DNA of 64,000 nt, taken from NCBI RefSeq assembly GCF_027594545.1, contig NZ_CP115160.1:877001-941000 (forward strand), read 5' to 3'. Shown here piece after piece: positions 19,434-29,900 of this stretch; within the stretch, counting starts at the first letter, position 1, and the number at the start of each line of letters is the position of its first letter. Source of the DNA: Algoriphagus sp. TR-M9 (GTDB lineage Bacteria > Bacteroidota > Bacteroidia > Cytophagales > Cyclobacteriaceae). The translations under genes and the position numbers were made by a program. Under the pieces are notes generated by a model. The model saw only the letters and a list, made by a program, of their open reading frames with translations, did not search any database and was not told the origin of the DNA.

Positions 19434-22400
19434 TTAGCCTTCAGAATTCGCCTCAACCCATTTCCTCGCATTCACAAAAGCCTCCATCCAAGGTGTAAAG
19501 TCGTCATTTCTATCAGCAGGATAATGCGCCCAGTTCCAAGGCTTCAGGGTACGCTCTATATGTGGCATAATCGCCAGGTGACGTCCGTCTGCGGATGCGA
19601 TACCGGCTGTCGCATGGTCGGAACCATTAGGATTCCCTGGGTAGGCCTCGTAGCTGTATTTCATCGCAAAATTGTACTGCTCAGCTGCTAGCGGTAGAGA
19701 GAATTTACCTTCTGCATGCGCAACCCAAACGCCAAGACGCTGACCGCTGAGCGATCCTAGCATCACAGAGTTGTTCTCAGGAATGGTCACATTCACAAAG
19801 GTAGACTCAAACTTGTGCGAATCGTTATGCAGCATCTTTGGCTTGTCTGCATGATCAGGAGTGACCAAGCCAAGTTCTACCATCAGCTGGCAACCGTTAC
19901 ACACACCCAAACTCAAGGTGTCAGGACGGGCGTAGAAGTTGTCCAGGGCTTGCTTAGCCTTCGGGTTGTATAAGAAGGCTCCTGCCCAGCCTTTGGCTGA
20001 TCCCAGAACATCGGAATTGGAGAATCCTCCTACGAAGGCGATGAGTTGCACATCTTCCAGGTTTTCACGACCTGAGATTAGATCGGTCATGTGTATGTCC
20101 TTCACTTCGAAGCCAGCTAGCCAAAGCGAATAAGCCATTTCACGATCGCCATTCACACCTTTTTCTCGGATGATCGCTGCCTTGGCTTTTCCTTTAGTAG
20201 TTCTGAAAGGATCAAGGCCTGCTGCCGCAAAGTCGCCTTTCCAGTCTGCCGCAAACTCAAATGAAAGGGGTTGGTTTTTATAATTGTCAAAGCGGTCTTT
20301 GGCTAGCTTTTCTCCGCTTTGTTTTCGGTCTAATAAATAGGAAGATTTGAACCAAACATCGCGAAGCTCAGCTATGTCCAGGTTGATTTCGGTTTTTTTC
20401 AGTTCCACTACCCCTGAATCGGTCACTTTCGCCAGCTCTACATAATCCACGTCTGCTTCCACCAAAAGTGCTTCTACTGCATTTTCATCCGCTACCTGAA
20501 TCAAAATACCTGGGTTTTCTGCGAAAAGCACTTTTACCAGATCCTCCTCATGCATGCGGTTGGTGTGAACCTTCAGTCCTACACCTGGAGTTGGGAAGCA
20601 CATTTCCAGCAAGGCTGTGATGAGCCCTCCGGAGGAGATGTCGTGTCCAGCCAGAATCCATCCTTGATCGATCAGATCTTGGATAGCCGTAAATGCCTGT
20701 GCAAAGTATGCGGCATCTTTTACGTCTGGAGTTTCATTTCCGATTTTATTCAAAGCCTGATAGAAGCTAGAACCCGCAAGCTTAGCTGCATCTCTAGAAA
20801 AATCTATGTATAGGATTTTACTTCCATTGACAGGTTGTAGAGCAGTTTTCACTGTTTTCTGAATGTCGGAGCATTCCCCTACAGAAGAGATGATCACAGT
20901 CCCTGGAGAGTACACCGTTTTGCCATCAGGGTATTTCTGTGTCATGGAAAGGGAATCTTTTCCAGTCGGAATATTCACCCCCAGATCTATTGCAAATTCC
21001 GAAACAGCTTCCACAGCACGATATAATCTATCGTTTTCGCCTTCGTTTTTCGCAGGCCACATCCAGTTGGCAGAAAGGGAAATTCCCTGCAAGCCGTCTT
21101 GAATATGAGCGAAGATCAAATTGGTCATGGCTTCTGCGATCGCGAGTCGGCTACCTGCTTCCGGATTTGCCAATGCAGCCACTGGAGCATGACCTATGGA
21201 AGTGGCGATGCCTTTATTTCCGGTGAAGTCCAGCGCCATCACAGCCACATCGTTCAGCGGAAGCTGGATTGCACCCACAGTTTGCTGCGTAGCCACACGT
21301 CCCGTCACGGATCTATCTACCTTATTGGTCAGCCAGTCTTTACAAGCCACCGCTTCCAGCTGCAGGACTTCGCGGATGTAGCCTTGAATTTGCTCAGCAT
21401 CATATTTTGCTTCCGCAAAGCTGGATTTGCTGCTCTTATCTTCCAAAATGGTTTTTGGCGAGGAGCCGAACATATAGCTTAGATTCCAGTCCACAGGTTT
21501 TTCGCCTGTCTTCTGGTTTTCAAATTTGAAATGCATATCTCCGGTAGTCTCACCGACTACATAGAAAGGCGCTCTTTCCCGCTCAGAGATAGTCTGAAGT
21601 GTAGCAATATCTTTTTTGCCGATCACCAATCCCATTCTTTCCTGAGACTCGTTTCCTACGATTTCCTTGGCAGAAAGGGTAGGGTCACCCACAGGAAGTT
21701 GGTCGATGTGGATCGTACCTCCGGTGTTTTCCACCAATTCAGAAAGGCAGTTCAAATGCCCGCCTGCCCCATGATCATGAATGGAGATGATGGGATTGTT
21801 TTCGTTTTCGGCCATAGCGCGAATCACATTGGAAACACGCTTTTGCATTTCAGGGTTGGAACGCTGAATGGCATTAAGTTCGATGGCGTTAGAAAGTTCA
21901 CCGGTATTCAGCGAAGAAACCGCCGAACCGCCCATGCCGATTCTGTAGTTGTCCCCGCCCATGATCACGATTTGATCACCGGCTTTGGGCTCTTCTTTTT
22001 TTGTGTACTTAGCATTGGTAAAGCCAACGCCGCCGGCAAGCATGATTACCTTGTCAAAGCCGTGGTGCTTGCCATCTTCTTCATGCTCAAAAGTCAGAAC
22101 TGAACCTGAGATCAGTGGCTGACCAAATTTATTTCCAAAATCAGAAGCTCCATTGGAAGCTTTGATCAAAATATCCATCGGGGATTGGTATAGCCAAGGC
22201 CTTGCAGGAAGATTTTTCTCCCAACTTCTCCCTTCCTCCGTTCTGGAGTAGGAGGTCATGTAAACTGCTGTTCCGGCCAAAGGGATAGAAGCAGTACCAC
22301 CTGCCATACGGTCGCGGATCTCACCGCCGCCTCCGGTGGCAGCACCATTGAATGGCTCTACCGTAGTCGGGAAGTTGTGCGTTTCGGCTTTCAGGGAAAT

Positions 22401-23120
22401 CACCGTATCTATGTCACGGGTTTCGAAAAAATCTGCTTTATCCTGGGTTGTTGGAGCGAATTGTTGCGCCTTTGGACCTGCTACGAATGCCACGTTGTCT
22501 TTGTAGGCAGAAGCGATTCGGTTTGGATGCTTTTTGGAGGTTTCCTTGATCAGTTGGAAAAGCGTCATTGGCTTCTCCACCCCGTCTATAATAAATGTGC
22601 CGTTGAAGATCTTATGTCGGCAATGCTCCGAGTTCACCTGGGAAAAGCCGAATACCTCAGAATCAGTTAGCGGTCTTTCGAGTTGTTTGGATACCCCTTC
22701 CAGGTAATCCACCTCTTCCTGGCTCAGAGCCAGTCCATGCTCCTTATTATAGGCAGCGATGTCCTTGATCTCCACGATGGGTTCTGGCTGCAGGTGAATG
22801 TCAAAAACATCCTGATCCAGACCGTCATATGCATGTTTCAGCATGGGGTCTATAGTTTCCCCGTCCTTCAAGGGAAAAAATTCCTCGATGCGGGTGATTC
22901 CATTTATCCCCATGTTTCCGGCGATTTCCACGGCATTGGTGGACCAGGGGGTGATCATTTCTTTTCTTGGGCCGGAGAATTTACCTTCTACTTGGTTTGT
23001 TTCCAGAGCTTTGGCTTCGCCAAAAAGCCAGATTAATTTCTGGATATCTTCGGGAGCGAAAGGTTGAGGGGTTTGTACGGCGTAGATAAGGTTTTGAGGG
23101 GATTCGAAGAAGAAAATCAT
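19434..23120 (-). CDS. purL: Phosphoribosylformylglycinamidine synthase, single-chain (PurL)
   Basis: 1228 residues, the large form that fuses the PurS-like N-terminal, two AIRS-like synthetase halves and a glutamine amidotransferase domain. It converts FGAR, glutamine and ATP to FGAM in step 4 of purine synthesis. Visible motifs are SQVNSEHCRHKIFNG near 170, SLKAETHNFPTTVEPFNGAATGGGGEIRD near 240-270, HDHGAGG near 455, and the glutaminase nucleophile cysteine in LGVCNGCQ with a late HAEGKF and catalytic His/Glu in MPHIERT. Full length, no damage seen. A strong promoter and a terminator frame it as a single gene. Confidence 0.97.
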   Translation of the reverse strand: MIFFFESPQNLIYAVQTPQPFAPEDIQKLIWLFGEAKALETNQVEGKFSGPRKEMITPWSTNAVEIAGNMGINGITRIEEFFPLKDGETIDPMLKHAYDGLDQDVFDIHLQPEPIVEIKDIAAYNKEHGLALSQEEVDYLEGVSKQLERPLTDSEVFGFSQVNSEHCRHKIFNGTFIIDGVEKPMTLFQLIKETSKKHPNRIASAYKDNVAFVAGPKAQQFAPTTQDKADFFETRDIDTVISLKAETHNFPTTVEPFNGAATGGGGEIRDRMAGGTASIPLAGTAVYMTSYSRTEEGRSWEKNLPARPWLYQSPMDILIKASNGASDFGNKFGQPLISGSVLTFEHEEDGKHHGFDKVIMLAGGVGFTNAKYTKKEEPKAGDQIVIMGGDNYRIGMGGSAVSSLNTGELSNAIELNAIQRSNPEMQKRVSNVIRAMAENENNPIISIHDHGAGGHLNCLSELVENTGGTIHIDQLPVGDPTLSAKEIVGNESQERMGLVIGKKDIATLQTISERERAPFYVVGETTGDMHFKFENQKTGEKPVDWNLSYMFGSSPKTILEDKSSKSSFAEAKYDAEQIQGYIREVLQLEAVACKDWLTNKVDRSVTGRVATQQTVGAIQLPLNDVAVMALDFTGNKGIATSIGHAPVAALANPEAGSRLAIAEAMTNLIFAHIQDGLQGISLSANWMWPAKNEGENDRLYRAVEAVSEFAIDLGVNIPTGKDSLSMTQKYPDGKTVYSPGTVIISSVGECSDIQKTVKTALQPVNGSKILYIDFSRDAAKLAGSSFYQALNKIGNETPDVKDAAYFAQAFTAIQDLIDQGWILAGHDISSGGLITALLEMCFPTPGVGLKVHTNRMHEEDLVKVLFAENPGILIQVADENAVEALLVEADVDYVELAKVTDSGVVELKKTEINLDIAELRDVWFKSSYLLDRKQSGEKLAKDRFDNYKNQPLSFEFAADWKGDFAAAGLDPFRTTKGKAKAAIIREKGVNGDREMAYSLWLAGFEVKDIHMTDLISGRENLEDVQLIAFVGGFSNSDVLGSAKGWAGAFLYNPKAKQALDNFYARPDTLSLGVCNGCQLMVELGLVTPDHADKPKMLHNDSHKFESTFVNVTIPENNSVMLGSLSGQRLGVWVAHAEGKFSLPLAAEQYNFAMKYSYEAYPGNPNGSDHATAGIASADGRHLAIMPHIERTLKPWNWAHYPADRNDDFTPWMEAFVNARKWVEANSEG

Positions 23121-23140
23121 GTCCTTAGGCTAGTAAGCTG

Positions 23141-23171
23141 CAAAGGTAATCATTTGGGTGGTAGATTGAAA
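23141..23171 (-). promoter_or_regulatory. Bacteroidota-type promoter of purL
   Basis: On the minus strand TTTC (23171-23168), a 19-base spacer and TACCTTTG (23148-23141) match the TTTG-N19-TAnnTTTG consensus with one mismatch in the upstream box. Transcription would start near 23134, leaving a leader of only about 14 bases. Confidence 0.6.
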
Positions 23172-23207
23172 AATTGAAATTTGAAAGATTAGAAAATATG
23201 TATATCC

Positions 23208-23362
23208 GCTTTTCTGCCAGTAAGTAGGCAAAAGCAGCATAGGATATGTTGAACTTAAGATTTGAGGCCACCTCAGCCTGTCCCGCTCCTGAGGGAGTCT
23301 TCGGACTTCTGGTCTGTTGAGCAGAGAAATATTGGTTACTGGCATCATTCCGGATATCCATG
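23208..23362 (-). repeat. Dispersed ~155-bp repeat, copy B
   Basis: The inverse-oriented relative of 13430-13582, aligned from CATGGATATCCGGAATG at 23362 down to the TTACTGG and AAAAGC blocks near 23208. It sits 37 bases upstream of the purL -33 box, so its insertion did not touch that promoter. Confidence 0.7.
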
Positions 23363-23647
23363 TTAGAAAATATAATTGTCCGTAAAGTGCCCATTGCTGC
23401 TGGTCACTTTGTTTGAGGTAACAGCAGATCGAAGGAGGGGTACAAAGCAGCGCAATGCTAGGGTTTACCCAATCCAATTTTGCATTATTCTAGCGCAATA
23501 AATCTGAATTTATCTGCCCATCCTTTGGTGTCAATAAGTCTGAGAAGCTGGGTTAATATTTTAAAATTCCTTGATACTGTTCGTTTTCGTGCGGTTTTCG
23601 ATATTATTTTTCTGTTAAAGCCAAAGATTGTTCGTTAATGTTTCTGT

Positions 23648-23675
23648 GGAAACTTTGAGCTTTCTGAAAGTTTCC
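23648..23675. promoter_or_regulatory. Putative TetR operator (inverted repeat)
   Basis: Perfect 9-bp arms GGAAACTTT and AAAGTTTCC with a 10-base spacer, 28 bp in all, 35 bases before the regulator start. The size and symmetry fit a dimeric TetR-family operator, and it overlaps the -33 box and spacer of the promoter below. Confidence 0.65.
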
Positions 23676-23684
23676 ATAGTATTG
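23654..23684 (+). promoter_or_regulatory. Bacteroidota-type promoter of tetR-RND operon
   Basis: TTTG (23654-23657), a 19-base spacer and TAGTATTG (23677-23684), one mismatch from TAnnTTTG. The start point would be near 23691, 20 bases before the ATG at 23711. Confidence 0.6.
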
Positions 23685-23710
23685 CAGCCGAATAAAAGAG
23701 TGCAGCAGAT

Positions 23711-24310
23711 ATGAGACAAAAAATCTTGGAGGTGGCCATAGAGCAATTCAGTCATTACGGCGTGAGAATCGTTACGATGGAGGATATTGCCCGGCTTATC
23801 GGGATTTCAAAGAAGACGCTTTATCAGGAGTTCAAAGACAAAAAAGAATTAATCAAGGAAGCCTTCTCCACGGTACTGGAGCAGGATTGTCAAAAGTTAC
23901 AGGATTTTGCAGATTCCAAAGATGGGGTGATTGAGCATTTGGTGCAGACTTCCAAGATGGTAAGGGAGCGATTGAGCGCCATGAATCCTCTGGTGATTAT
24001 AGAAATCCAACGGTATTTCCCGGATACTTGGGAGGTTTTTGAGCGGTATAGAGAGGAAGTTATTGAGACAGATCTTGTCAATGTATTGGAGAGAGGTAAG
24101 AAGTTGGGTTATTTTCGCCCGGAGATCAACTCAGCTATTTTGGCCAAGATGCGAGTGGAACAGATCAGTGCAGGATTTAATATGACTAATCTCCGTAATT
24201 CGGAATTTACGCTCGTGGAGATGCAAGTCAGTGTATTGGATCATTTTCTACACGGCATATTTACCGATAAAGGCCGTGAGTCCTATTTGCAAAAGCAAAA
24301 CCTAAATTGA
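23711..24310 (+). CDS. TetR/AcrR-family transcriptional regulator
   Basis: 199 residues. The N-terminal DNA-binding domain is readable: MRQKILEVAIEQFSHYGV, then the helix-turn-helix TMEDIARLIGISKKTLYQEFKDKKEL at about 22-47. The C-terminal ligand-binding part is helical and not conserved. It is the first gene of an efflux operon (57 bases to the TolC-like gene) and very likely represses it through the palindrome in front of its own start, with release by an exported compound. Confidence 0.9.
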   Translation: MRQKILEVAIEQFSHYGVRIVTMEDIARLIGISKKTLYQEFKDKKELIKEAFSTVLEQDCQKLQDFADSKDGVIEHLVQTSKMVRERLSAMNPLVIIEIQRYFPDTWEVFERYREEVIETDLVNVLERGKKLGYFRPEINSAILAKMRVEQISAGFNMTNLRNSEFTLVEMQVSVLDHFLHGIFTDKGRESYLQKQNLN

Positions 24311-24367
24311 GCATAGCTCAAAATGTAGTATTTGTTAATTGAAAAGACCCTTTTTAGTAATAAAATA

Positions 24368-25750
24368 ATGAATAGAATAAAATTTTCTCTGCTGGCAATA
24401 CTGGCCCTGATGCAGCTCAGGACTGAGGTGCTTGCACAGGATCCCGCTCAGCTGGAAGTGTTGCAGCTCAATCTGAAAGAGACTTTGGAATATGCATTGG
24501 AAAACAATGTAGATGCCAAGAACGCCAGGCTGGAAGTGATGATCTCCCAGACCACCATCAAGGAAGAGACAGCGGCCGGACTACCGCAGATCAATGGATC
24601 GGTAGGATTGACTTATAATCCTATGGTGCCGGTGATGTTTGTGCCAAATGAACCTCCCTTCGGTGATCCTAGTAATCCATCTGACGTAATTCCCTTACGG
24701 TTTGGGGTGAGCTATTCGGCGAATGCCGGAGTAAATATGACCCAGATGATTTTTGACGGGTCGTTTTTTATCGGATTGAGAGCTGCCAAAACCTATAAGC
24801 AACTGACCGAATACGATAAGGTCAAGGTGGAAAATGACCTGATAGAAAATGTCAAAAAAGCCTATTTCGGGGTACTGGTCAACCAGGAGAGAATCAAACT
24901 GGCCGAGGCCAATCTGGCCCGAATCGATTCCCTTTTGGAAGAAACCAAAGCGATGAACGAAGCGGGGTTTGTGGAGAAAGTAGAAGTTTCCAGAATCCAG
25001 GTTCAGCGGAACAATACATTTTCCCAGCTGAAGCAAAGCATCACTGCTTATGATATCTCTAAGCAATTGCTGAAAATCCAACTCGGGCTGCCTAGAAATT
25101 TCGAAATTGAGATTACGGAGACTTTGGCTGAACTTAACCCGGAGGATGATTTGGTTGCAATTCAGACTATGGAAGGCGAGCGCCGGGTAGAAATGGACCA
25201 GTTGGAGACCAATCTAGAGTTGACCAATCTCGACCTGAAAAACAACAATGCCCAGTACATGCCTACCTTGGACTTCAGCGGCAATTTCACCAGATCAGGT
25301 GCGGGGGATTCATTTTCTTCTACCTACGATCCTATCAATTGGTTCAGTTCCTCCATGTTGGGTTTGACGCTGAACATCCCGATTTTCGATGGGCTGTCCA
25401 AAAGCGCTAGAATCCAAAGGAACAGGCTGCAGATCCAGCAGTTGGAAAACCAGAGGTTTTACCTGGATCAAAACATCAAATTGGAGATATATCAAGCTAG
25501 AGAAAACCTGGCCAATGACCTGGAGGTCCTCGCCGTACAGCGGGAAAGCATGGAACTAGCCCAGGAGGTGTATGATATTTCAAAAATCAAATACAATGAA
25601 GGCGTTGGTTCCAATCTGGAAGTAGTAGAGGCAGATGCGGCATTGATCGAGTCAGAAATCAATTATTTAGGTGCACTTTACGATGGGTTAATCTCAAAAG
25701 TGGATTTAGAAAAAGCACTTGGAATTCTCAAGGTAGGGCTAGAGGAGTAA
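24368..25750 (+). CDS. TolC-family outer-membrane efflux protein
   Basis: 460 residues from the ATG at 24368, chosen because it gives a proper signal peptide (MNRIKFSLLAILALMQLRTEVLAQ); the frame is open 36 bases further up to 24332. Long coiled-coil helices alternate with beta segments in two repeats (LEYALENNVDAKNARLEV and LELTNLDLKNNNAQYMPTL), as expected for the trimeric outer-membrane channel. It is the exit duct of the RND pump encoded next. Confidence 0.9.
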   Translation: MNRIKFSLLAILALMQLRTEVLAQDPAQLEVLQLNLKETLEYALENNVDAKNARLEVMISQTTIKEETAAGLPQINGSVGLTYNPMVPVMFVPNEPPFGDPSNPSDVIPLRFGVSYSANAGVNMTQMIFDGSFFIGLRAAKTYKQLTEYDKVKVENDLIENVKKAYFGVLVNQERIKLAEANLARIDSLLEETKAMNEAGFVEKVEVSRIQVQRNNTFSQLKQSITAYDISKQLLKIQLGLPRNFEIEITETLAELNPEDDLVAIQTMEGERRVEMDQLETNLELTNLDLKNNNAQYMPTLDFSGNFTRSGAGDSFSSTYDPINWFSSSMLGLTLNIPIFDGLSKSARIQRNRLQIQQLENQRFYLDQNIKLEIYQARENLANDLEVLAVQRESMELAQEVYDISKIKYNEGVGSNLEVVEADAALIESEINYLGALYDGLISKVDLEKALGILKVGLEE

Positions 25751-25809
25751 TTCAGTTCCACTACCTGCATTCCAACTTATTTATGTATCAAAGATCTTAT
25801 CTATAAAAA

Positions 25810-26943
25810 ATGAAATCATTCAATAAATTTTCCCCACTGATTGCTTTAGCTTTTTTGGCATTTTCCTGCGGACCAAAAGATGAAATCGCCGCCAAGCATG
25901 CGGAACTGGAAGAGCTGAAAGCACAATCGAATGAGATATCCACTTCCATAGCGGAGTTAGAAGCTGAGCTTACCAAGCTGGACCCGGAATTTGCGAAGCA
26001 GAACAAAAAGTCAGTACTCATCACCACGGCTGAGGCCAAAAAGGGGGAGTTTGACCACTACGTAGAGGTGACTGGTTCCGTCCTTTCTAAAAAGAACGTG
26101 ATGATCAGTGCCGAAACTTCAGGCAGGATTTTGGAGATTCCAGTACTGGAGGGCATGCGCGTGACGAAGGGAACGGTAATGGCAAGAATTGATTCGGAGA
26201 GCCTTCAGAGAAATATAGACGAATTGGAAAACTCCTTGGAGCTGGCCACTACGCTTTTTGAAAAGCAGGAGAGACTTTGGAATCAGCAGATCGGTACAGA
26301 AGTCCAGTATTTGGAAGCCAAAAACAGAAAAGAAGGCTTGGAACGTAACCTGGCTACCGCCAAAACCAATCTGGCTAAGGCGGTGATCACTGCTCCTTTT
26401 TCCGGAACCCTAGAGTCTATTGAAGTGAGACTGGGTGAATTGGTGCAGCCAGGTATGGGGATGTTTCAGTTTGTAGGTGAAAGCGACCTGTTTATCGAGG
26501 CAGATATTTCCGAAAGCTACATCGGAGTATTGTCAAAAGGTGATTCGGTAGAGGTGAATTTCCCTTCCATCAATAAGGAGCTACAGACCAAAGTGTCTTC
26601 GATTGGAGCGATTATTAACCCAAATAATAGGACTTTCAAAGTGGAAGTTTACCTTCCAAATCTTCCAATGGTGAAGCCAAATATGATCTCAGTTTTGAAG
26701 ATTTTGGATTATCAAAATGCCAATGCGGTAGTGGTGCCTAGCCACTTGATATTGAGTGACAATAGAGGCGATTATGTGTTTGTGGTAGAGGACGGAAAAG
26801 CGCTCAAAAAGTATGTGGAGCGTGGAAAAACCTTTGACCGGGAGACAGAAATCCTAAGTGGCCTTAAGGGCGGGGAAACGCTGGTAGACAAGGGTTTCCG
26901 TGAAGTTGGGGATAATTTTAATGTGAATATAGCGCAGCAATAA
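25810..26943 (+). CDS. RND efflux periplasmic adaptor (membrane fusion protein)
   Basis: 377 residues. A lipoprotein signal ends at Cys20 (LAFLAFSCG). A heptad-like stretch at about 24-60 precedes the barrel-sandwich hybrid domain (ISAETSGRILEIPVLEGMRVTKG), the alpha-hairpin, the returning lipoyl half (AVITAPFSGTLESIEVRLGELV) and beta-barrel and membrane-proximal domains. It bridges inner-membrane pump and outer-membrane channel. The N-terminal extra coiled coil before the lipoyl half is longer than usual. Confidence 0.9.
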   Translation: MKSFNKFSPLIALAFLAFSCGPKDEIAAKHAELEELKAQSNEISTSIAELEAELTKLDPEFAKQNKKSVLITTAEAKKGEFDHYVEVTGSVLSKKNVMISAETSGRILEIPVLEGMRVTKGTVMARIDSESLQRNIDELENSLELATTLFEKQERLWNQQIGTEVQYLEAKNRKEGLERNLATAKTNLAKAVITAPFSGTLESIEVRLGELVQPGMGMFQFVGESDLFIEADISESYIGVLSKGDSVEVNFPSINKELQTKVSSIGAIINPNNRTFKVEVYLPNLPMVKPNMISVLKILDYQNANAVVVPSHLILSDNRGDYVFVVEDGKALKKYVERGKTFDRETEILSGLKGGETLVDKGFREVGDNFNVNIAQQ

Positions 26944-26945
26944 TA

Positions 26946-29900
26946 ATGGCAGAAAATCAAAAACCACAAAAAACACGTGAGTTTGGACTGTCCAGCCTGA
27001 GCGTGGACAACTCCACTTCGGTGGTCATTCTTACCTTGATTATTACAGTCTTGGGACTGAGTGCCTATAGAAATATGCCGAAGGAAAGCTTCCCGGAAAT
27101 CGTCATCCCTACGGTGTACGTGGGGACGCCCTATCCGGGCAACTCTCCAGTGGATATGGAGAACCTGATTACCCGTCCGATCGAAAAGGAGCTGAAGTCT
27201 ATCAATGATATCAAAGACATCAACTCCACTTCTGTTCAGGATTTTTCATCCATCGTGATTGAGTTTAATCCGGGTATAGAGATTTCCAAAGCGATACAGG
27301 ATGTGAAGGATGCTGTAGATAAAGCGAAAAGTGAACTGCCTACTGACCTGGATCAGGATCCAAATGTCTTAGAGGTGAATACCTCAGATTTCCCCATCAT
27401 GAATGTGAATATATCCGGAGATTATTCGGAGACGGAGCTGAAGAAGTTTGGGGAATACCTGGAGGATGAGATAGAAAAGCTTTCTGAAATATCCAGCGCG
27501 GATCTGGCAGGTACGGTAGAGCGAGAAATTCAAATCAATGCGGATCCTTATAAAATGGAGGCAGTGGGTGTGAGTTTCAATGATATTGCGCAAGCTGTGC
27601 AGACGGAGAATGTCACCATTTCAGGAGGGAATATCCGAACTGGAGATTTTCAGCGGAGCCTGAGAGTAGATGGTGAATTCGACGATCCTATGGATCTGGA
27701 GGATATCATTGTCAAGACAGATAATCAAAAAATCGTGTACCTAAGGGATGTAGCTGAAGTCAAAGACACCTATAAGGAACGAAGCAGTTACGCCAGAAGT
27801 AAGAACCTGCCCGTGGTCACGATCAATGTGGTCAAAAGAAGTGGTGAAAACCTGCTTTACGCGGCAGATAAGATCAAGGAAATCATAGATGAGACCAAGG
27901 CCAATCGTTTTCCGCCGGATGTAGAAATTACCATTACCAATGATCAATCCAAGCAAACCAGGCTTCAGGTAAGTGACTTGGAAAACTCGATTATTTTTGG
28001 GGTAATTCTGGTAGTTCTGGTATTGATGTTTTTCCTAGGATTTAGAAATGCATTGTTTGTGGGGATCGCTATCCCACTCTCCATGTTCATTTCATTCTTG
28101 GTTTTGAATGCATTCGGGATCACCTTGAATTTGATGGTGCTTTTCTCTTTGATTCTTGCTCTGGGAATGCTGGTGGATAATGGGATTGTGGTGGTGGAAA
28201 ACATCTACAGGCTCATGTCTGAAGGAAAAAGTTCTACTCAAGCAGCCAAAGAGGGAGTAGGTGAAGTGGCTTGGCCTATCATTACTTCCACGGCTACTAC
28301 GCTGGCGGCATTTTTACCTTTGGCTTTTTGGCAAGATACGGTAGGGGAGTTCATGAAGTTTTTGCCGATTACCCTGATTATCGTACTTTCTTCATCCTTG
28401 TTTGTGGCTTTGGTCATCAACCCGGTTTTGACCGCAATGTTTATGAAGATAGAGGATGTGAGCGTGAATAAGCCCAAGCAAAAGTCGATCATAGTAGCAG
28501 GTGTGTTTTTAGTGCTATCTACTATTTTCTATTTAATCGGTGTTACCGCTATTGGCACCTTGATGCTGGTGGCTTGCATTTTGACTTTGTTCAATGTTTT
28601 TGTGCTTCGCAAAGCCATTAGATGGTTTCAGACTGTATTGCTCGTGAAGCTGGAGAATACCTATGAATCTTCATTGAAATTTGCCTTGAATGGCAAAAAA
28701 CCTTATTTGTTCTTTGGAGGTACTTTCTTATTGCTGATTTTCTCATTGGTATTGCTAGGAGTGAGAGCTCCGAAAGTTTTATTCTTTCCGGATAATCAGC
28801 CACAGCTGGTCAATGTGTTCATAGAATTTCCTATCGGTACGGACATAGAAGCTACCAATGAGTTTGTAGATGGCATGGAAGATGAAATGATGGAAGCTTT
28901 GAGTGACTATGAAGGGATTCTGGAATCGGTGATTTCCCAGGTAGGAGAAGGTACAGGTGATCCTATGGAAGGCCCGAGTAACCAGCCTACGCCTCACAAA
29001 GCCAAAATCACCATTGGTTTTGTGGACTATATAGACAGGCAAGGAATCAATACCAATGGAGCCATGGAGGTCATCCGTGATTTGGCTGAAAAATACCCTG
29101 GGGTGTTGATTACGGTGGATAAACAGAAAAATGGCCCGCCTACCGGGAAAGCTGTGAATTTGGAGTTTACAGGTGAGAATTACGATCAACTGATCGCGTA
29201 CGTGAATCAGACCCGGGAATATTTGAATAATCAGAATATCCCAGGAGTGGAAGAATTGAAGACTGATTTGTCTTTGGGAAATCCAGAGGTAATCTTGAAT
29301 ATAGACCGGGAAAAAGCGAGAAGATTTGGACTTTCTACTTCTGAAATAGCCAATGACTTGAGAACGGCTTTGTTTGGGCTGGAGGTTTCCAAATATAAAG
29401 AAGGGGAGGATGACTATCCTATTCAGCTGAGACTGAAAGAAGGGTTCAGATACGACATCAATACACTAGTCAATAAAAAGATAGGATTTAGGGATAAATT
29501 CGGTGAAAAACGTGAAGTTCCTATCTCTGCTGTGGCTGAAATCAAGTATGGTTCTACCTATGGATCAGTGAAGAGAAAAGACTTAGACAAGGCCGTGACG
29601 ATCTATTCTAACGTGCTGGATGGCTACAATGCCACAGAAGTCAATGCCCAAATCCAAGCTGCTCTGAGAACATATGAGGTACCAGATGGAATATCTGTGA
29701 AGTACACTGGAGAGCAGGAGGAGCAGCAGAAATCTATGGAATTCTTGATGGGAGCCTTGGGAGTGGCTGTTTCCTTGATCTTCCTGATCATCGTGGCTCA
29801 GTTTAATTCCGTGACTACACCATTTATCATCATGGCTTCAGTGGTGCTTAGTACCATAGGGGTATTCCTAGGTTTGGTGATATTCAATATGGATTTTGTA

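Larger units (their letters stand above)
23121..23710. other. Divergent intergenic region purL / tetR
   Basis: 590 bases. It holds the purL promoter, the repeat copy at 23208-23362 and the tetR promoter/operator at 23648-23684. The stretch 23363-23640 shows nothing I can name. Frames on the minus strand here follow the repeat and are not credible genes. Confidence 0.6.
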
